Shown piece after piece: positions 26,816-35,956 of a DNA stretch of 64,000 nucleotides. The translations under genes were made by a program, and so were the position numbers. The DNA is taken from positions 930,001 to 994,000 of the forward strand of contig NZ_JAMZFY010000002.1 of assembly GCF_025457605.1 (NCBI RefSeq), written 5' to 3'. The notes under the pieces were generated by a model, which had not been told where the DNA came from, did not search any database, and worked only from the letters and a program-made list of their open reading frames with translations. This DNA is from Haloarcula laminariae. GTDB taxonomy: Archaea > Halobacteriota > Halobacteria > Halobacteriales > Haloarculaceae. Positions within the stretch are counted from its first letter, which is position 1, and the number at the start of each line of letters is the position of its first letter.

Positions 26816-28195
26816 ATGGGATACAGCCGCCGAACCGTGCTCGGATTGCTCGGCGCCAGCGTCGGACTCGGCGCCGTCGGCGCGGCGCGACACTCGACGC
26901 TCGCACAGTCCGAGGTCTCCGAGCAGCAGCCGACGACGTCGGAGGCCGCCCGACAGACGAACGACGGCGAATCCGGTACCGCCGGCGACGGGACGCCCTC
27001 CGCGCTGTCGCGGCGCACCGAGGACGTGATGGACGAACTGTCGTGGTTCGCGGGCGAGTACGACGACGCTATCGCCGCCCTCCGGGACTCGGCCGACGAC
27101 GTACTCGCGGCCGTCAGTGACCACGGCGCGACCATCCAGCTGTCCGACACCGTCGTCGAACGGCTCGACGGGGAGACCGACCGACCGCGGCTCGACCGCG
27201 GCTGGCCGTACGACATCTGGTGGGACGAGGGCCAGCGGCGCTGGCGCTACGTCGACGTCGCGTGGCAAGACCCCACCGACGAGGTGACCGACGAGACGCC
27301 GCTTTCGGCGAGCGCCGTCGCCGATATCCGGGCCCGGACCGACGCGTTCGTCGACACCTTCTCGGCGGAGCTGGACCCGCATTTCACCGGCCTCGCGGCG
27401 GAGGAGTCGTTCGCGACGGCGACGGTGGACACCATCGCGGAGTTCAACCGCCGTGGCGACATCGCGATGGTCGTCGCGGGGCTGGTCAGGCTGTACGAAC
27501 ACTACGAGGCGCTGTCGAGCGCGGCGTACGTCGACGACTCGCTCTCGGACGACCCGGTCCGCAATCGACTCGCCGGCTATCTCAGCGCACCGGCTCCGAC
27601 GAACACGCCGGCGCTGTTCGAGGTGGAGTACTGGGGACGGTCCGGTGACACCCACCGAGCGTTCGTCTACGGCGACAGCGTCGGCGGGGCCCGCCGCGAC
27701 GAGCTGTACGACGGCGAACCGCTGGCTACCATCGACGGGTCGACCGGCGACGCCGGCGGCATACGGCTACAGGACGCCGTCAGCGAACTCAGCGTGTCCG
27801 CCGGCCGGGTCGACCGCTGTTACGTCCTCGTCAACGAGTGGGACCGGCCCGACAGCGGCTACTACAGCGCGGAACTGACCTCACAGCCCATCTTCGTCCA
27901 GCGCTACGAGTCCGCGGCGGCCGCCAGCGACGTGTACGAGCGGCTCCTGGACCGGACGGACATCTCCGAGGCGGCCGCCGACGTGACACTGGGCGCCGCG
28001 GACCCGGACGCGTGGACGCCGCTCCGCTTCCCCCACCAGGGACAGCCCTGGAGCGCGGTGATGCGACAGACCGGGCGGCACCTGCTCGTCGCCGGCGTCG
28101 CTCGGCGGCCGTTCGAGCAGCGGGAGACCGAGGTCCCGTCGACTCGGTGGACAGCGCCGCTTGAGCTGTCGTGGCTGTGGACCACGACTGCATAG
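26816..28195 (+). CDS. Tat-exported protein of unknown function
   Basis: 459 residues. A perfect twin-arginine signal (SRRTVLGLLGASVGLGAVGA) directly follows the N-terminal MGY. There is no lipobox cysteine, so the product may be released or bind the wall. A Gln/Ser/Thr-rich linker (35-65) precedes a helical domain (about 75-230, with 'WPYDIWWDEGQRRWRYVDV' as a Trp-rich patch) and a C-terminal domain (about 240-455). I recognise no family. It lies 90 bp after the large surface protein in the same direction and stops one base before the convergent pilin-like gene, so it belongs to a surface-protein cluster. Confidence 0.75.
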   Translation: MGYSRRTVLGLLGASVGLGAVGAARHSTLAQSEVSEQQPTTSEAARQTNDGESGTAGDGTPSALSRRTEDVMDELSWFAGEYDDAIAALRDSADDVLAAVSDHGATIQLSDTVVERLDGETDRPRLDRGWPYDIWWDEGQRRWRYVDVAWQDPTDEVTDETPLSASAVADIRARTDAFVDTFSAELDPHFTGLAAEESFATATVDTIAEFNRRGDIAMVVAGLVRLYEHYEALSSAAYVDDSLSDDPVRNRLAGYLSAPAPTNTPALFEVEYWGRSGDTHRAFVYGDSVGGARRDELYDGEPLATIDGSTGDAGGIRLQDAVSELSVSAGRVDRCYVLVNEWDRPDSGYYSAELTSQPIFVQRYESAAAASDVYERLLDRTDISEAAADVTLGAADPDAWTPLRFPHQGQPWSAVMRQTGRHLLVAGVARRPFEQRETEVPSTRWTAPLELSWLWTTTA

Positions 28196-28196
28196 A

Positions 28197-30302
28197 TTAC
28201 GTACTGTCGACGCTGGTGAACTCGTACGTCCCCGTCGAGCCGTCCTGGAACCCGAGTTCGACGGTCACGTCCTTGCCAGCGACGCTCTTCGCTTTGTTGT
28301 TCTTGTAGAACTGGTACATGTACACCGTGGCGAGATTCCCCGAGTTCACGACCGCGTTTTCGTTCAGTTCCTGGACCGTGTCTAGTGGCATCTCAGTACT
28401 GTCCTCGTCGTAATACGGTTCACCGGACATCTCGACGACGCCATCGGAGCCCGAGCTCGAATCGATCCACACCTCGTGTTGATACGGGTCGTACTCCCCG
28501 CCGTTCTGCTCGAACAGGGAGGCGACCGAACTATCGCCCACCGAGACGCTGATGTTGGTAATCGTTACCGACCGGCTGTTCCGGTTCTCTATCGTGAACT
28601 GGAAGCCCTTGTCCCCGTCGTACGTCTTGCTCCCCGTCGAGACCACGCTGTCACCGGCTTTCCCGCCACCGCCGCCGCCCACGTTGAACGACGCCGTCTC
28701 ACTGTCACCGGTGTCCTCTCTGACGAAATCGACGTCCAGCGGGCCGGCCTGGCTCCCGGTATCGACACCGACGACGGTAAACGAGACAGTGTCCGCTGTC
28801 GCAATCGGATTGTCAGCCGAGAGCGTCACGGTAAACGTGCCAGTACCAGTGTCGACGTTGCTGTCCTCGACACTGACGCCCGCCGGGAGGTCCGCTATCT
28901 CGTAGTTCTCGTAGTTCACCGTCGACTGCTGGGCGTCGTCGAAATTGATGTAGACCGTTTCACCGGCGCCGATAGACTGGTCCGCCGGTGAGAACGAGAC
29001 GGTCTGGTTGAGCCCGCTGCTGTCCGCTTCGAGGTTGCTGACGCTCGTCGAGGAAAACCCGTTCACGCTGCCACCGCCGCCGCCGTTCGCCGTCACTCGC
29101 ACGTCCATCGTGACGTTCTCGGGCTCCGACGCGCTGAAGCCGTCGCCCAGCCCGCGGTAGCTGAAATTGATATTCTGGATGCCCGTACTCGCGCTCTGTG
29201 TGGTCGTGTACTCGAAGGTCACCCGGCCGTCGCTCCCCGAGACCTTCTCGGAGTCCGTCAGTGACCCGTCGCTGCCGGGGTCGACGCCGCCATGGACGGT
29301 CACGCCCTGGACGGGGTTGTTGTACTCGTCGCGGACTTCGAGGACCAGGTCGGCGCTGTCCCCTTTCGCGACCGACCCGTCGCCGCCCACGTCAGTCAGA
29401 TACGCCGCCTCCTCGCTGGAGACGCCGTCCCCGACGCCGGCCTTGGCCATCCGGAGGCGGTAGTCCGCGCCCCGCTCGAACGTTATCGTGAGGTTGTAGT
29501 ACGGACCGGGGCCGTCGGTCGCGGTGACGTCGGCGACGTATCTGTCGTTGCTGAGGTCGCCCGGATTACTGTCGATTTCGTCTGCGAGCAGCTCCTTCCA
29601 CTTCGACTCGGGGAGCCGCGTTGGCACCGAGACCGAGACGTTGCTGGTCGACGCGTCGTTGCTCACGATGATGGGGTCGTTCGACCGGCTCACCGGCCGG
29701 ACGTCGACGGTGGTGGAGCCGCCCGAGCTACGGCGCAACGACCCGTTGAGAGCGACGAGGGTGATATCTCTCCCGTTGACCATCGTCTGTTCGGAGAGCG
29801 TGAGGTTGGCGGTCGGGAACTGGTTGTACGCGACCGAGTGGCCGTAGTAGGTCGTCGGCGGGTTGCTGTAGACGTTGTAGTTCGGGCTGTAGGCGATAGT
29901 GCCGGTGTTGTAGGGCCTCGCCGTTCCGTTCCAGACGTCCCCGGTCTCCCCCGCCGCGGCCGCGTTCCGGACCGTGATGTTGTACCGCATGTCGGTCGTC
30001 CCGTTGGTCCGCACCGACCCCGACGGGGGCCCGGGGTTTCTCGCGACCAATCGGCTCGGGTACCGGGTCGCGAGGCTCACGGAAACCGCCCGCGAACTGG
30101 TCGAGCCGGGGACGGAGACGATGGCGTTGCGGAGGTCCTGCATATCGGACTGGACCTCCTGGTTGTGATTGAACTCCACCTCGCGGTTCTGGTCGGGGAC
30201 GACGAAGGCCTGGTAGCTGGAGAAGGCGATGATGAGGACGCCAAACAGCAGTACGGCGCCGATCTGGATAGATTGCCCTCGCCGGTCCCCGACCAATTCC
30301 AT
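28197..30302 (-). CDS. Pilin-like-anchored surface protein with Ig-like domains
   Basis: 701 residues starting MELVGDRRGQSIQIGAVLLF. The RRGQSIQIGAVLLFGVLIIAF segment is a pilin-like N-terminal helix that stays in the membrane, the rest being outside. Residues about 300-400 contain a Big-1/Ig-like domain (SADLVLEVRDEYNNPVQGVTVHG, then 'GRVTFEYTTTQ'). A later portion has a Gly-rich spacer (NGGGGGSVNG, VGGGGGGKAG) and another Ig-like sandwich ('ENRNSRSVTITNISVSVGDS'). Numerous N-x-S/T sequons suggest glycosylation. Such proteins are typical haloarchaeal surface components of unknown function. It is convergent with the Tat-exported gene, stop codons separated by one base. Confidence 0.78.
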   Translation of the reverse strand: MELVGDRRGQSIQIGAVLLFGVLIIAFSSYQAFVVPDQNREVEFNHNQEVQSDMQDLRNAIVSVPGSTSSRAVSVSLATRYPSRLVARNPGPPSGSVRTNGTTDMRYNITVRNAAAAGETGDVWNGTARPYNTGTIAYSPNYNVYSNPPTTYYGHSVAYNQFPTANLTLSEQTMVNGRDITLVALNGSLRRSSGGSTTVDVRPVSRSNDPIIVSNDASTSNVSVSVPTRLPESKWKELLADEIDSNPGDLSNDRYVADVTATDGPGPYYNLTITFERGADYRLRMAKAGVGDGVSSEEAAYLTDVGGDGSVAKGDSADLVLEVRDEYNNPVQGVTVHGGVDPGSDGSLTDSEKVSGSDGRVTFEYTTTQSASTGIQNINFSYRGLGDGFSASEPENVTMDVRVTANGGGGGSVNGFSSTSVSNLEADSSGLNQTVSFSPADQSIGAGETVYINFDDAQQSTVNYENYEIADLPAGVSVEDSNVDTGTGTFTVTLSADNPIATADTVSFTVVGVDTGSQAGPLDVDFVREDTGDSETASFNVGGGGGGKAGDSVVSTGSKTYDGDKGFQFTIENRNSRSVTITNISVSVGDSSVASLFEQNGGEYDPYQHEVWIDSSSGSDGVVEMSGEPYYDEDSTEMPLDTVQELNENAVVNSGNLATVYMYQFYKNNKAKSVAGKDVTVELGFQDGSTGTYEFTSVDST

Positions 30303-30345
30303 GCCGACTACTTACGTACTGGTACGTAAAAACCTACCCGCCGGG

Positions 30346-30927
30346 TTACTCGTCGTCCTCTTCGACGACTTCCGGGTCCGACAGGGCCGTCTGGAGGCTG
30401 TCCAGCCCGTTGACCCACTCCGAGACGAGCCCGTATTCGAGGTCCTCGACGACCTCCATGGGCAGTTCGTCGCCGTCGATGACGCGCGTCCCGGCCTGGA
30501 CGCAGTAGCCGAGCGCCGCGTCGAGGTCCTCCTCGGCCTCGGCGTCGGCGGCCGCCCCGACGTAGTCGGTGACGGTCGCCTCGTCGGCGACCCCCTCGGC
30601 GGTGTACTCCTCGGCGGCGTAGAAGACACAGACCAGCGAGGTCTGGACGCCGTCGATGAGCATCAGCGTCTCCTCGTCGTCCATCTCTATCTCGTCGAGG
30701 ACTATCTCGCGGACCCCCGACAGCTCCGACAGCGCCGCCTCCTCGTCCAGTTCGCCGTCGTCGTAGTCGGTGAGTATCTTCGCGACCGCGATGGCGGCGT
30801 CGTCCTGCAGGTTCAACAGGAGGCGCGCCGAGTCCTCGTCTTCGGGGTCGATCCCCTCGTTTTCGATGCGGTCGAGCCAGTTCTGCCAGCGTTCGTCTGT
30901 GTAGTACTCCCCCGGCGGCGTGCTCAT
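30346..30927 (-). CDS. DUF2150 family protein
   Basis: 193 residues, extremely acidic and almost entirely helical: MSTPPGEYYTDERWQNWLDR, then 'IVLDEIEMDDEETLMLIDGVQTSLVCVFYAAEEY' and a C-terminal helix ending EVVEEDDE. The N-terminal 'YYTDERWQNWLDRIE' and the central 'ETLMLIDGVQTSLV' match the archaeal DUF2150 family as I know it. It has no catalytic motif, membrane segment or signal. It lies 40 bp from the start of the pilin-like gene on the same strand, and may be co-transcribed with it, though a functional connection is not obvious. Confidence 0.85.
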   Translation of the reverse strand: MSTPPGEYYTDERWQNWLDRIENEGIDPEDEDSARLLLNLQDDAAIAVAKILTDYDDGELDEEAALSELSGVREIVLDEIEMDDEETLMLIDGVQTSLVCVFYAAEEYTAEGVADEATVTDYVGAAADAEAEEDLDAALGYCVQAGTRVIDGDELPMEVVEDLEYGLVSEWVNGLDSLQTALSDPEVVEEDDE

Positions 30928-31123
30928 ATCTCCCCGTACGTGCGCCTGGGGATAATAGCTTCGACAGCCACTTGCGCCCGTAGTCAGGGTCGTAACCGCG
31001 ATACGGGAACGGGGCTTGCCGGTTCAGGCTCCCGGGCGTCACGACCGATATCTCGGCCGGGACCGGTGTGGCGTTCCGCTCACGGAGACGGGCGGTAGCG
31101 GGCTCCTCTCGCCCGGTTCGGTA

Positions 31124-32335
31124 CTAGTCTTCGGTCCGGATGCCGCCCGCGGCCTCGCTGCTGGCCTGCTCGTCGCGCATCGTGAGCGTGCGCTGTGGGA
31201 AGGGGATGTCGATGCCCTCCTCGTCGAACGCCGCCTTGACCGACCGCACCACTGCCGAGACGGCCCGCCACTTCCGGGGCGGCGTCGGGTGGTCGATCCA
31301 GAACCGAAGCTCAAGCACCACGGCGGAGTCGCCGAAGGACTTGGGAATGACCTGTGGCGGCGGGGAGTCGACCACGTCGCCGACGCCGACCATCGCCTCG
31401 CGGGCCAGTTCTTTCGCGGTATCGACGTCGGTGTCGTAGTCGACGCCGACGTCGAGGGTCAGTCGCAGGAGCCCCTTCCGGCTCCGGTTGGTGATGGCGC
31501 TGTCGCTCACCCTGTCGTTCGGCAGCACGACGAACTCCCCGTCGAAGTTCTCCAGACGCGTGTTGAAGATGGTGATGTCCGTGACGATGCCCTCCTGGTC
31601 GCCGATGACGACCCAGTCACCGATGGTGAAGGGTCGGGAGAACATCAACACGAAGCCGGCGATGAGCGACCCCAGCGTCTGGCGGGCCGCGAGGCCGACG
31701 ACGATACCCAGGAAGCCGGCCCCGACGAGCAGGCCGCCGACGTTTATCTGCCACACCGCGAAGATGGTCGCACCGATGGTGACGAAGATGGTGACCTGTC
31801 CCACCCGGAGGAGTATCTCCTCCTGATGGTCGGTGAAATCCGAGAGGGCGGTGCTAAAGCGCTCTATCCACCGCTGGAGCTGGTCCGACGCGACGAACGC
31901 CAGCATGATGAGAACGATAGTCTGTATCGTCGGGACGAGCGTCGGGTCGCGGTTCTCCAGGAACGGCCGGAGCGTCGCCGCTACGTCCGCGACTCCCCAG
32001 ACGACGAGAAACGAGACGACGACGACCGACAGTACGGTAAGCTGGGCCGTCCGCAGCAACAGCCCGCGAAACGTCGTCGGCGTGTACGCCGCGACCGCCT
32101 GGAGCCAGTTGCCGTCCCCCATCCGGTCGGTCGCGGCGGCGCGGAGCCGCGAGAGAACTGCCGGGATGACGACGACGGTGAGAACCAGAACGGCCACCAG
32201 CAGGGCCGTCGCGACGACCCGGCCCTGTGACGCGGCAAGCCCCTCCAGTATCTCCTGGAACGTCCGTACGAGGTCCAAAAGTCCCTTGTTCGCGTCGGTC
32301 GCGGCGGTTTCCGTCTGCTGCACACTCCCAGTCAC
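31124..32335 (-). CDS. MscS-type mechanosensitive ion channel
   Basis: 403 residues with N-terminal helices (about 45-65, 95-120, 150-175), then the pore-lining TM3-like segment (GGLLVGAGFLGIVVGLAARQ, with Ala/Gly packing) and the beta domain 'LMFSRPFTIGDWVVIGDQEGIVTDI' diagnostic for MscS. The cytoplasmic C-terminal alpha-beta domain ('VDYDTDVDTAKELAREAMV' and 'LELRFWIDHP') is complete. It opens when membrane tension rises on hypo-osmotic shock. An alternative name would be a YnaI/MscK-like channel because of the extra N-terminal helices. It sits alone. Confidence 0.9.
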   Translation of the reverse strand: MTGSVQQTETAATDANKGLLDLVRTFQEILEGLAASQGRVVATALLVAVLVLTVVVIPAVLSRLRAAATDRMGDGNWLQAVAAYTPTTFRGLLLRTAQLTVLSVVVVSFLVVWGVADVAATLRPFLENRDPTLVPTIQTIVLIMLAFVASDQLQRWIERFSTALSDFTDHQEEILLRVGQVTIFVTIGATIFAVWQINVGGLLVGAGFLGIVVGLAARQTLGSLIAGFVLMFSRPFTIGDWVVIGDQEGIVTDITIFNTRLENFDGEFVVLPNDRVSDSAITNRSRKGLLRLTLDVGVDYDTDVDTAKELAREAMVGVGDVVDSPPPQVIPKSFGDSAVVLELRFWIDHPTPPRKWRAVSAVVRSVKAAFDEEGIDIPFPQRTLTMRDEQASSEAAGGIRTED

Positions 32336-32384
32336 TCGTCGACTGACTTGGTTCTTCGTCTTTGGCTAGGCGGGGAGACCGGTC

Positions 32385-33293
32385 TCAGACGCCGCGGCCC
32401 TGAAGCTTCTCTTCCTCGGGGAGGTCTGCGTTCGCGTCGCCTTTCATCCCCTTGCCGACGTTCTTGGATATCTCGGTCAGTTTCTCGGCGTCGTCCCAGT
32501 TGTTGACGGCCTCGACGATGGCGGTGCCCATCGCCTCGGGGTCCTCGGCGCCGAAGATGCCCGAGCCGACGAAGATGCCGTCACAGCCGTGGTGCATCAT
32601 CAGGGCGGCGTCGGCCGGCGTCGCGATGCCGCCGGCGGCGAAGTTCACGACCGGCAGGCGGCCCATGTCGGCGGTCTCGTGGACGAGGTCCGCGGGCGCC
32701 TCATGCTCGCGGGCCCACTTCTCGCGCTCCTCGTGGCTCATCCCTTCGAGCTTGCGAATCGACCCCTTGATGTTGCGCTGGTGGTGGACGGCCTGGTTCA
32801 CGTCGCCGGTGCCGGCCTCGCCCTTGGTCCGAATCATCGCCGCGCCCTCGTCGATGCGGCGCAGCGCCTCCTGGAGGTTGCGCGCGCCACAGACGAACGG
32901 CGCGGTGAACTCGCGCTTGTCGATGTGGTAGCGGTCGTCGGCCGGCGTCAGGACCTCGCTCTCGTCGAGCATGTCCGCGCCCGCCGCTTCGAGAATCTCG
33001 GCCTCCTTCCGGTGGCCGATGCGGGCCTTGCCCATCACCGGGATGGAGACCTCGTCGATGACCGCCTCCAGCGAGGCCGGGTCGGCCATCCGCGCGACGC
33101 CGCCCCGCTTCCGGATGTCCGCCGGCACCGCTTCGAGGTTCATCACGGCCACCGCGCCGACGTCCTCGGCGATGCGGGCCTGCTCGGGCGTGACGACGTC
33201 CATGATGACGCCGCCCTTCTGCATCTTCGCGAAGCCGCGCTTGACCAGGTCAGTGCCGCGGCGGAGGTCCTCCAGATCGGTAGCTTCAGGCAT
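32385..33293 (-). CDS. pdxS: Pyridoxal 5'-phosphate synthase lyase subunit PdxS
   Basis: 302 residues. The (beta/alpha)8 barrel has the Schiff-base lysines: K89 in [10 protein letters not shown], which binds ribose 5-phosphate, and the second lysine K157 in [10 protein letters not shown]; the '[15 protein letters not shown]' and '[12 protein letters not shown]' phosphate-binding parts are complete. With glutaminase PdxT it makes PLP from ribose 5-phosphate, glyceraldehyde 3-phosphate and ammonia; PdxT is not in this window. The leaderless start is supported by GTTAAGTTAAT, 20-30 bp upstream on the reverse strand. Confidence 0.97.
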   Translation of the reverse strand: MPEATDLEDLRRGTDLVKRGFAKMQKGGVIMDVVTPEQARIAEDVGAVAVMNLEAVPADIRKRGGVARMADPASLEAVIDEVSIPVMGKARIGHRKEAEILEAAGADMLDESEVLTPADDRYHIDKREFTAPFVCGARNLQEALRRIDEGAAMIRTKGEAGTGDVNQAVHHQRNIKGSIRKLEGMSHEEREKWAREHEAPADLVHETADMGRLPVVNFAAGGIATPADAALMMHHGCDGIFVGSGIFGAEDPEAMGTAIVEAVNNWDDAEKLTEISKNVGKGMKGDANADLPEEEKLQGRGV

Positions 33294-33448
33294 TACGCCG
33301 AGCTTAGGACTGGATTAACTTAACCCGTGTCCTTGGCGACAACGGATACCCATACGGGGTCCGACGTGCGCGCATCCGATGCGAGTGCAGTCGACGCGGC
33401 GACCGCTGGACCGCTATCGGTTTACCGCGGGAACTCACACAGGGAGAT

Positions 33449-34216
33449 ATGTCGGTTCTGGGCCGGACCGGTGAGCGAATCGAGTCGCTCGTCGCCCGGT
33501 ACTTCGACGCACCGCTGCCCGAATCGGAGGGGCTCCCGGCCTACGTCGCGCCGCTGCCCGAGTGGCTCGAAAACATCGGCCTGCGACTGGCCTGGCCCAT
33601 CGCAATCGTCAACCTCGTCGGGACGCTGTTTGGCTTCTGGTACTACGCCGGCCGGCCGCTGAACCTCTCGCCGCCGCTGCTGGGCGGGCAGCTGGGCGCC
33701 GCCACGCCGCTCGCGTATCCGCTGATTCCGGACTCGCCGGTCGCGACGCTGTTCATCGGCCTCTCCTTTGCGGCGTGGAAGCTCGACTGGGACCTCCAGT
33801 GGCTCCACGCGCTGGCCTTCTTCGGCTGTATCAAGCTCGGCCTCTGGACCCCCTACGTCCAGCTGGTCATCAACGGCCCGGGGGATATCCCGGTCTGGCT
33901 CTACTGGTTCCTGATTCTCTCCCATCTGGCGATGGCCGTCGAGGCGTTTCTCATCCACCGCTACGCGTCGTTTTCGGTCCCGGCAGTCGCAGCGGCCGCC
34001 TTCTGGTACGGCTTCAACGACGTCGTGGACTACTTCGTCCCGGTCCTGGGCGGCCCGCATCACACCTGGCTGCGCGCCGAACCGCTCGTCGGTCCGCTGA
34101 CCTTCGACCACACCGTCCCCGCCCACGACCTCGCGGCGGGCTGGGCGGTCGTGTTGACGCTTCTCGCCACCTTCCTGGCGCTCGCGACGCGGGTCGAGAA
34201 AGTCAGGCGGTCCTGA
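33449..34216 (+). CDS. DUF1405 family membrane protein
   Basis: 255 residues with six or so hydrophobic helices. Features of DUF1405: 'AWPIAIVNLVGTLFGFWYYA' in the first helix, 'AATPLAYPLIPDSPVATLF', 'LAFFGCIKLGLWTPYVQLV' and 'FWYGFNDVVDYF' with an aromatic-rich loop. It is a conserved membrane protein of Bacillus and haloarchaea without known activity. ATG 33449 is preceded by GGGAGAT, a weak ribosome-binding site. It ends 9 bp from the convergent membrane protein gene. Confidence 0.85.
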   Translation: MSVLGRTGERIESLVARYFDAPLPESEGLPAYVAPLPEWLENIGLRLAWPIAIVNLVGTLFGFWYYAGRPLNLSPPLLGGQLGAATPLAYPLIPDSPVATLFIGLSFAAWKLDWDLQWLHALAFFGCIKLGLWTPYVQLVINGPGDIPVWLYWFLILSHLAMAVEAFLIHRYASFSVPAVAAAAFWYGFNDVVDYFVPVLGGPHHTWLRAEPLVGPLTFDHTVPAHDLAAGWAVVLTLLATFLALATRVEKVRRS

Positions 34217-34225
34217 GCCCCGGAC

Positions 34226-35017
34226 TCAGAGCCGGGGCACATGGTCGTCCAGCACCCCGAGGACGCGCTCGGCGTCGTCGAGGCGCTCGCGGTCGTAGAC
34301 GATGTCGGCCCCGAACTCCGTCCCTATCGTGAGCCACTCGTCGGTCGCCTCGTAGCCGTACACCCGCGCCCACGGGGTCCGGGACTGGTCGAACGGGACC
34401 ACCCAGCAGACGTAGCGCGTGGTGACCAGCCCCGAGTCGGTCAGCCGGACCTGCGAGCGCGTCCCGGGGAGGAACACGACCATGAAGAGGCCGCCGAAGA
34501 GCCAACTGGAGGCGTCGCCGCGGACGGCCGCCCGGTACCAGAAGTAGGCGACGACGACGAGCACGCCCACGTCGGCCAGCAGCGTGAACTGTCGCCGTCG
34601 GCCGTCGCCGGCGGACGTGCCGTCGGTCGTCCGCGGGAGCACGGCGAGCGTCTCCATGTCGCCCGCCGGCCCGCCCGTCCGTTCCCCTCCGACCATCACG
34701 GCCCAGCCGACGACGGCCACGAAGACACTGCCGATGGCGAACTGATAGCGGCCGCCGGCGCCGCTTTGCACCCCGGTCCAGGTCACCCAGACGCCCAGCC
34801 CCGCCAGCGCGCCGCCGGTGAACCGCGCCGCGATTCTGTGGCCCAGCAGCCGGGTGCGGGTGACCAGCAGGCCCCCCGCGGCGATACCCAGACACGACCC
34901 CCCGACGGCGACGGCGGCGACCGTGGCGTCGGGGGACTCGCCCAGCAACAGCACGGCGGCGGCGACGCCGGCGACGTAGGCGCCACCCCCCAGCGCGGCC
35001 GGCGGTTTCCCCTGCAT
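34226..35017 (-). CDS. Multi-span membrane protein, tandem paralogue 1
   Basis: 263 residues from ATG 35017 (MQGKPPAALGGGAYVAGVAA); the frame is open to 35089, overlapping the preceding stop. Hydrophobic helices near 10-30, 35-52, 65-82, 95-112 and a pair around 150-190 precede a C-terminal soluble part of about 75 residues: 'QVRLTDSGLVTTRYVCWVVPFDQ', 'RVYGYEATDEWLTIGTEFGADIVYDRERLDDAERVLGVLDD'. It is clearly related to the next gene in tandem (same 'GLVT/S', same C-terminal pattern). The C-terminal module resembles a PH-like sensor; no function is known. Confidence 0.7.
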   Translation of the reverse strand: MQGKPPAALGGGAYVAGVAAAVLLLGESPDATVAAVAVGGSCLGIAAGGLLVTRTRLLGHRIAARFTGGALAGLGVWVTWTGVQSGAGGRYQFAIGSVFVAVVGWAVMVGGERTGGPAGDMETLAVLPRTTDGTSAGDGRRRQFTLLADVGVLVVVAYFWYRAAVRGDASSWLFGGLFMVVFLPGTRSQVRLTDSGLVTTRYVCWVVPFDQSRTPWARVYGYEATDEWLTIGTEFGADIVYDRERLDDAERVLGVLDDHVPRL

Positions 35018-35085
35018 AGCCGGTGGCACACTTCGACGGAAAATAAAGCCGTGCGGTCGGGACCTCGGTTTCGTGCGGTGTGTGG

Positions 35086-35886
35086 TCACGAACCAGTGGC
35101 GTATTCGTCGAGAACGCTTTGGACACGGTCTAAGTCGTCGATTGCAGCGGTATCGTAGGTGAAGTTCAGTCCCAGCTTTGTGGCGATGGTGAGCGTCCCG
35201 CCGTCGACTTCACACCCCGTGATCTCGTCCCACGACGTGAACTTCGTACCGATTGGCAGCGGGCCGAGGTAGTTCTCCGAGACGAGCCCTTCCTCGGTCA
35301 CACGGGTCGTGTGTTCGGGGGAGGGCGCAAGATACGCAAGCCCGGCTAGCACGAAAAAGAGGAAGAACACGCTGCCGGAGTTGAGATATCCCCAAGCGCC
35401 GGCGACGACTCCGAGCAGTCCGGTGACCGGACCCAGGAGCGACCAGGGCCACGGGAGGTCCGTGCCGAACACCAGACTCGTCCGCGGGAGTTCGGCGAGT
35501 GTCTCTCCCCGTCGGATGGCCGTGGCGCTCGCCGCGTTCTGCCCGGCCTGCACGACGGTGACCCAGCCGATTAACGCAAGTAGGATGCCGCCCATCGCGA
35601 CGGCGTACCGGCCGTTCAATCCGTTCTGCCAGCCGACCCACGACGCCCAGCCGATGAGCCCGAACAGCGGGAGTATCGTCGCGGCGACGCTCACACGCCG
35701 TGACATCCGGTCGGCGAGTCCGTTGAGAGGCAGGAGCGCGCGCCCGCCCACCGCTCCTGCTGCCAGGCCGCCGACCGTCGTTACCGCCGCTGATTCATTC
35801 GCGAACCCCGCCAGTACCGCGACGACACCCGCCATCGACCCGACGAAGATGGCACAACCCAGTACGAATAGTGTCCGGCTCACCAT
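35086..35886 (-). CDS. Multi-span membrane protein, tandem paralogue 2
   Basis: 266 residues from ATG 35886 (MVSRTLFVLGCAIFVGSMAG); the longer frame to 35943 seems unnecessary. It has the same architecture as the downstream neighbour: four N-terminal helices, two around 150-185 and a C-terminal domain 'TRVTEEGLVSENYLGPLPIG', 'EITGCEVDGGTLTIATKLGLNFTYDTAAIDDLDRVQSVLDEYATG'. Sequence identity to the neighbour is strongest in the C-terminal module. Its DNA is visibly lower in GC than the copy next to it, which suggests that they diverged long ago or that one was acquired. Function unknown. Confidence 0.7.
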   Translation of the reverse strand: MVSRTLFVLGCAIFVGSMAGVVAVLAGFANESAAVTTVGGLAAGAVGGRALLPLNGLADRMSRRVSVAATILPLFGLIGWASWVGWQNGLNGRYAVAMGGILLALIGWVTVVQAGQNAASATAIRRGETLAELPRTSLVFGTDLPWPWSLLGPVTGLLGVVAGAWGYLNSGSVFFLFFVLAGLAYLAPSPEHTTRVTEEGLVSENYLGPLPIGTKFTSWDEITGCEVDGGTLTIATKLGLNFTYDTAAIDDLDRVQSVLDEYATGS

Positions 35887-35956
35887 ATTCACAGCCGAAA
35901 CACGAACGGAAATAAAATGCCAGGCTCTGCTACAGCGAAGCAACTGCCGCTCTGCC

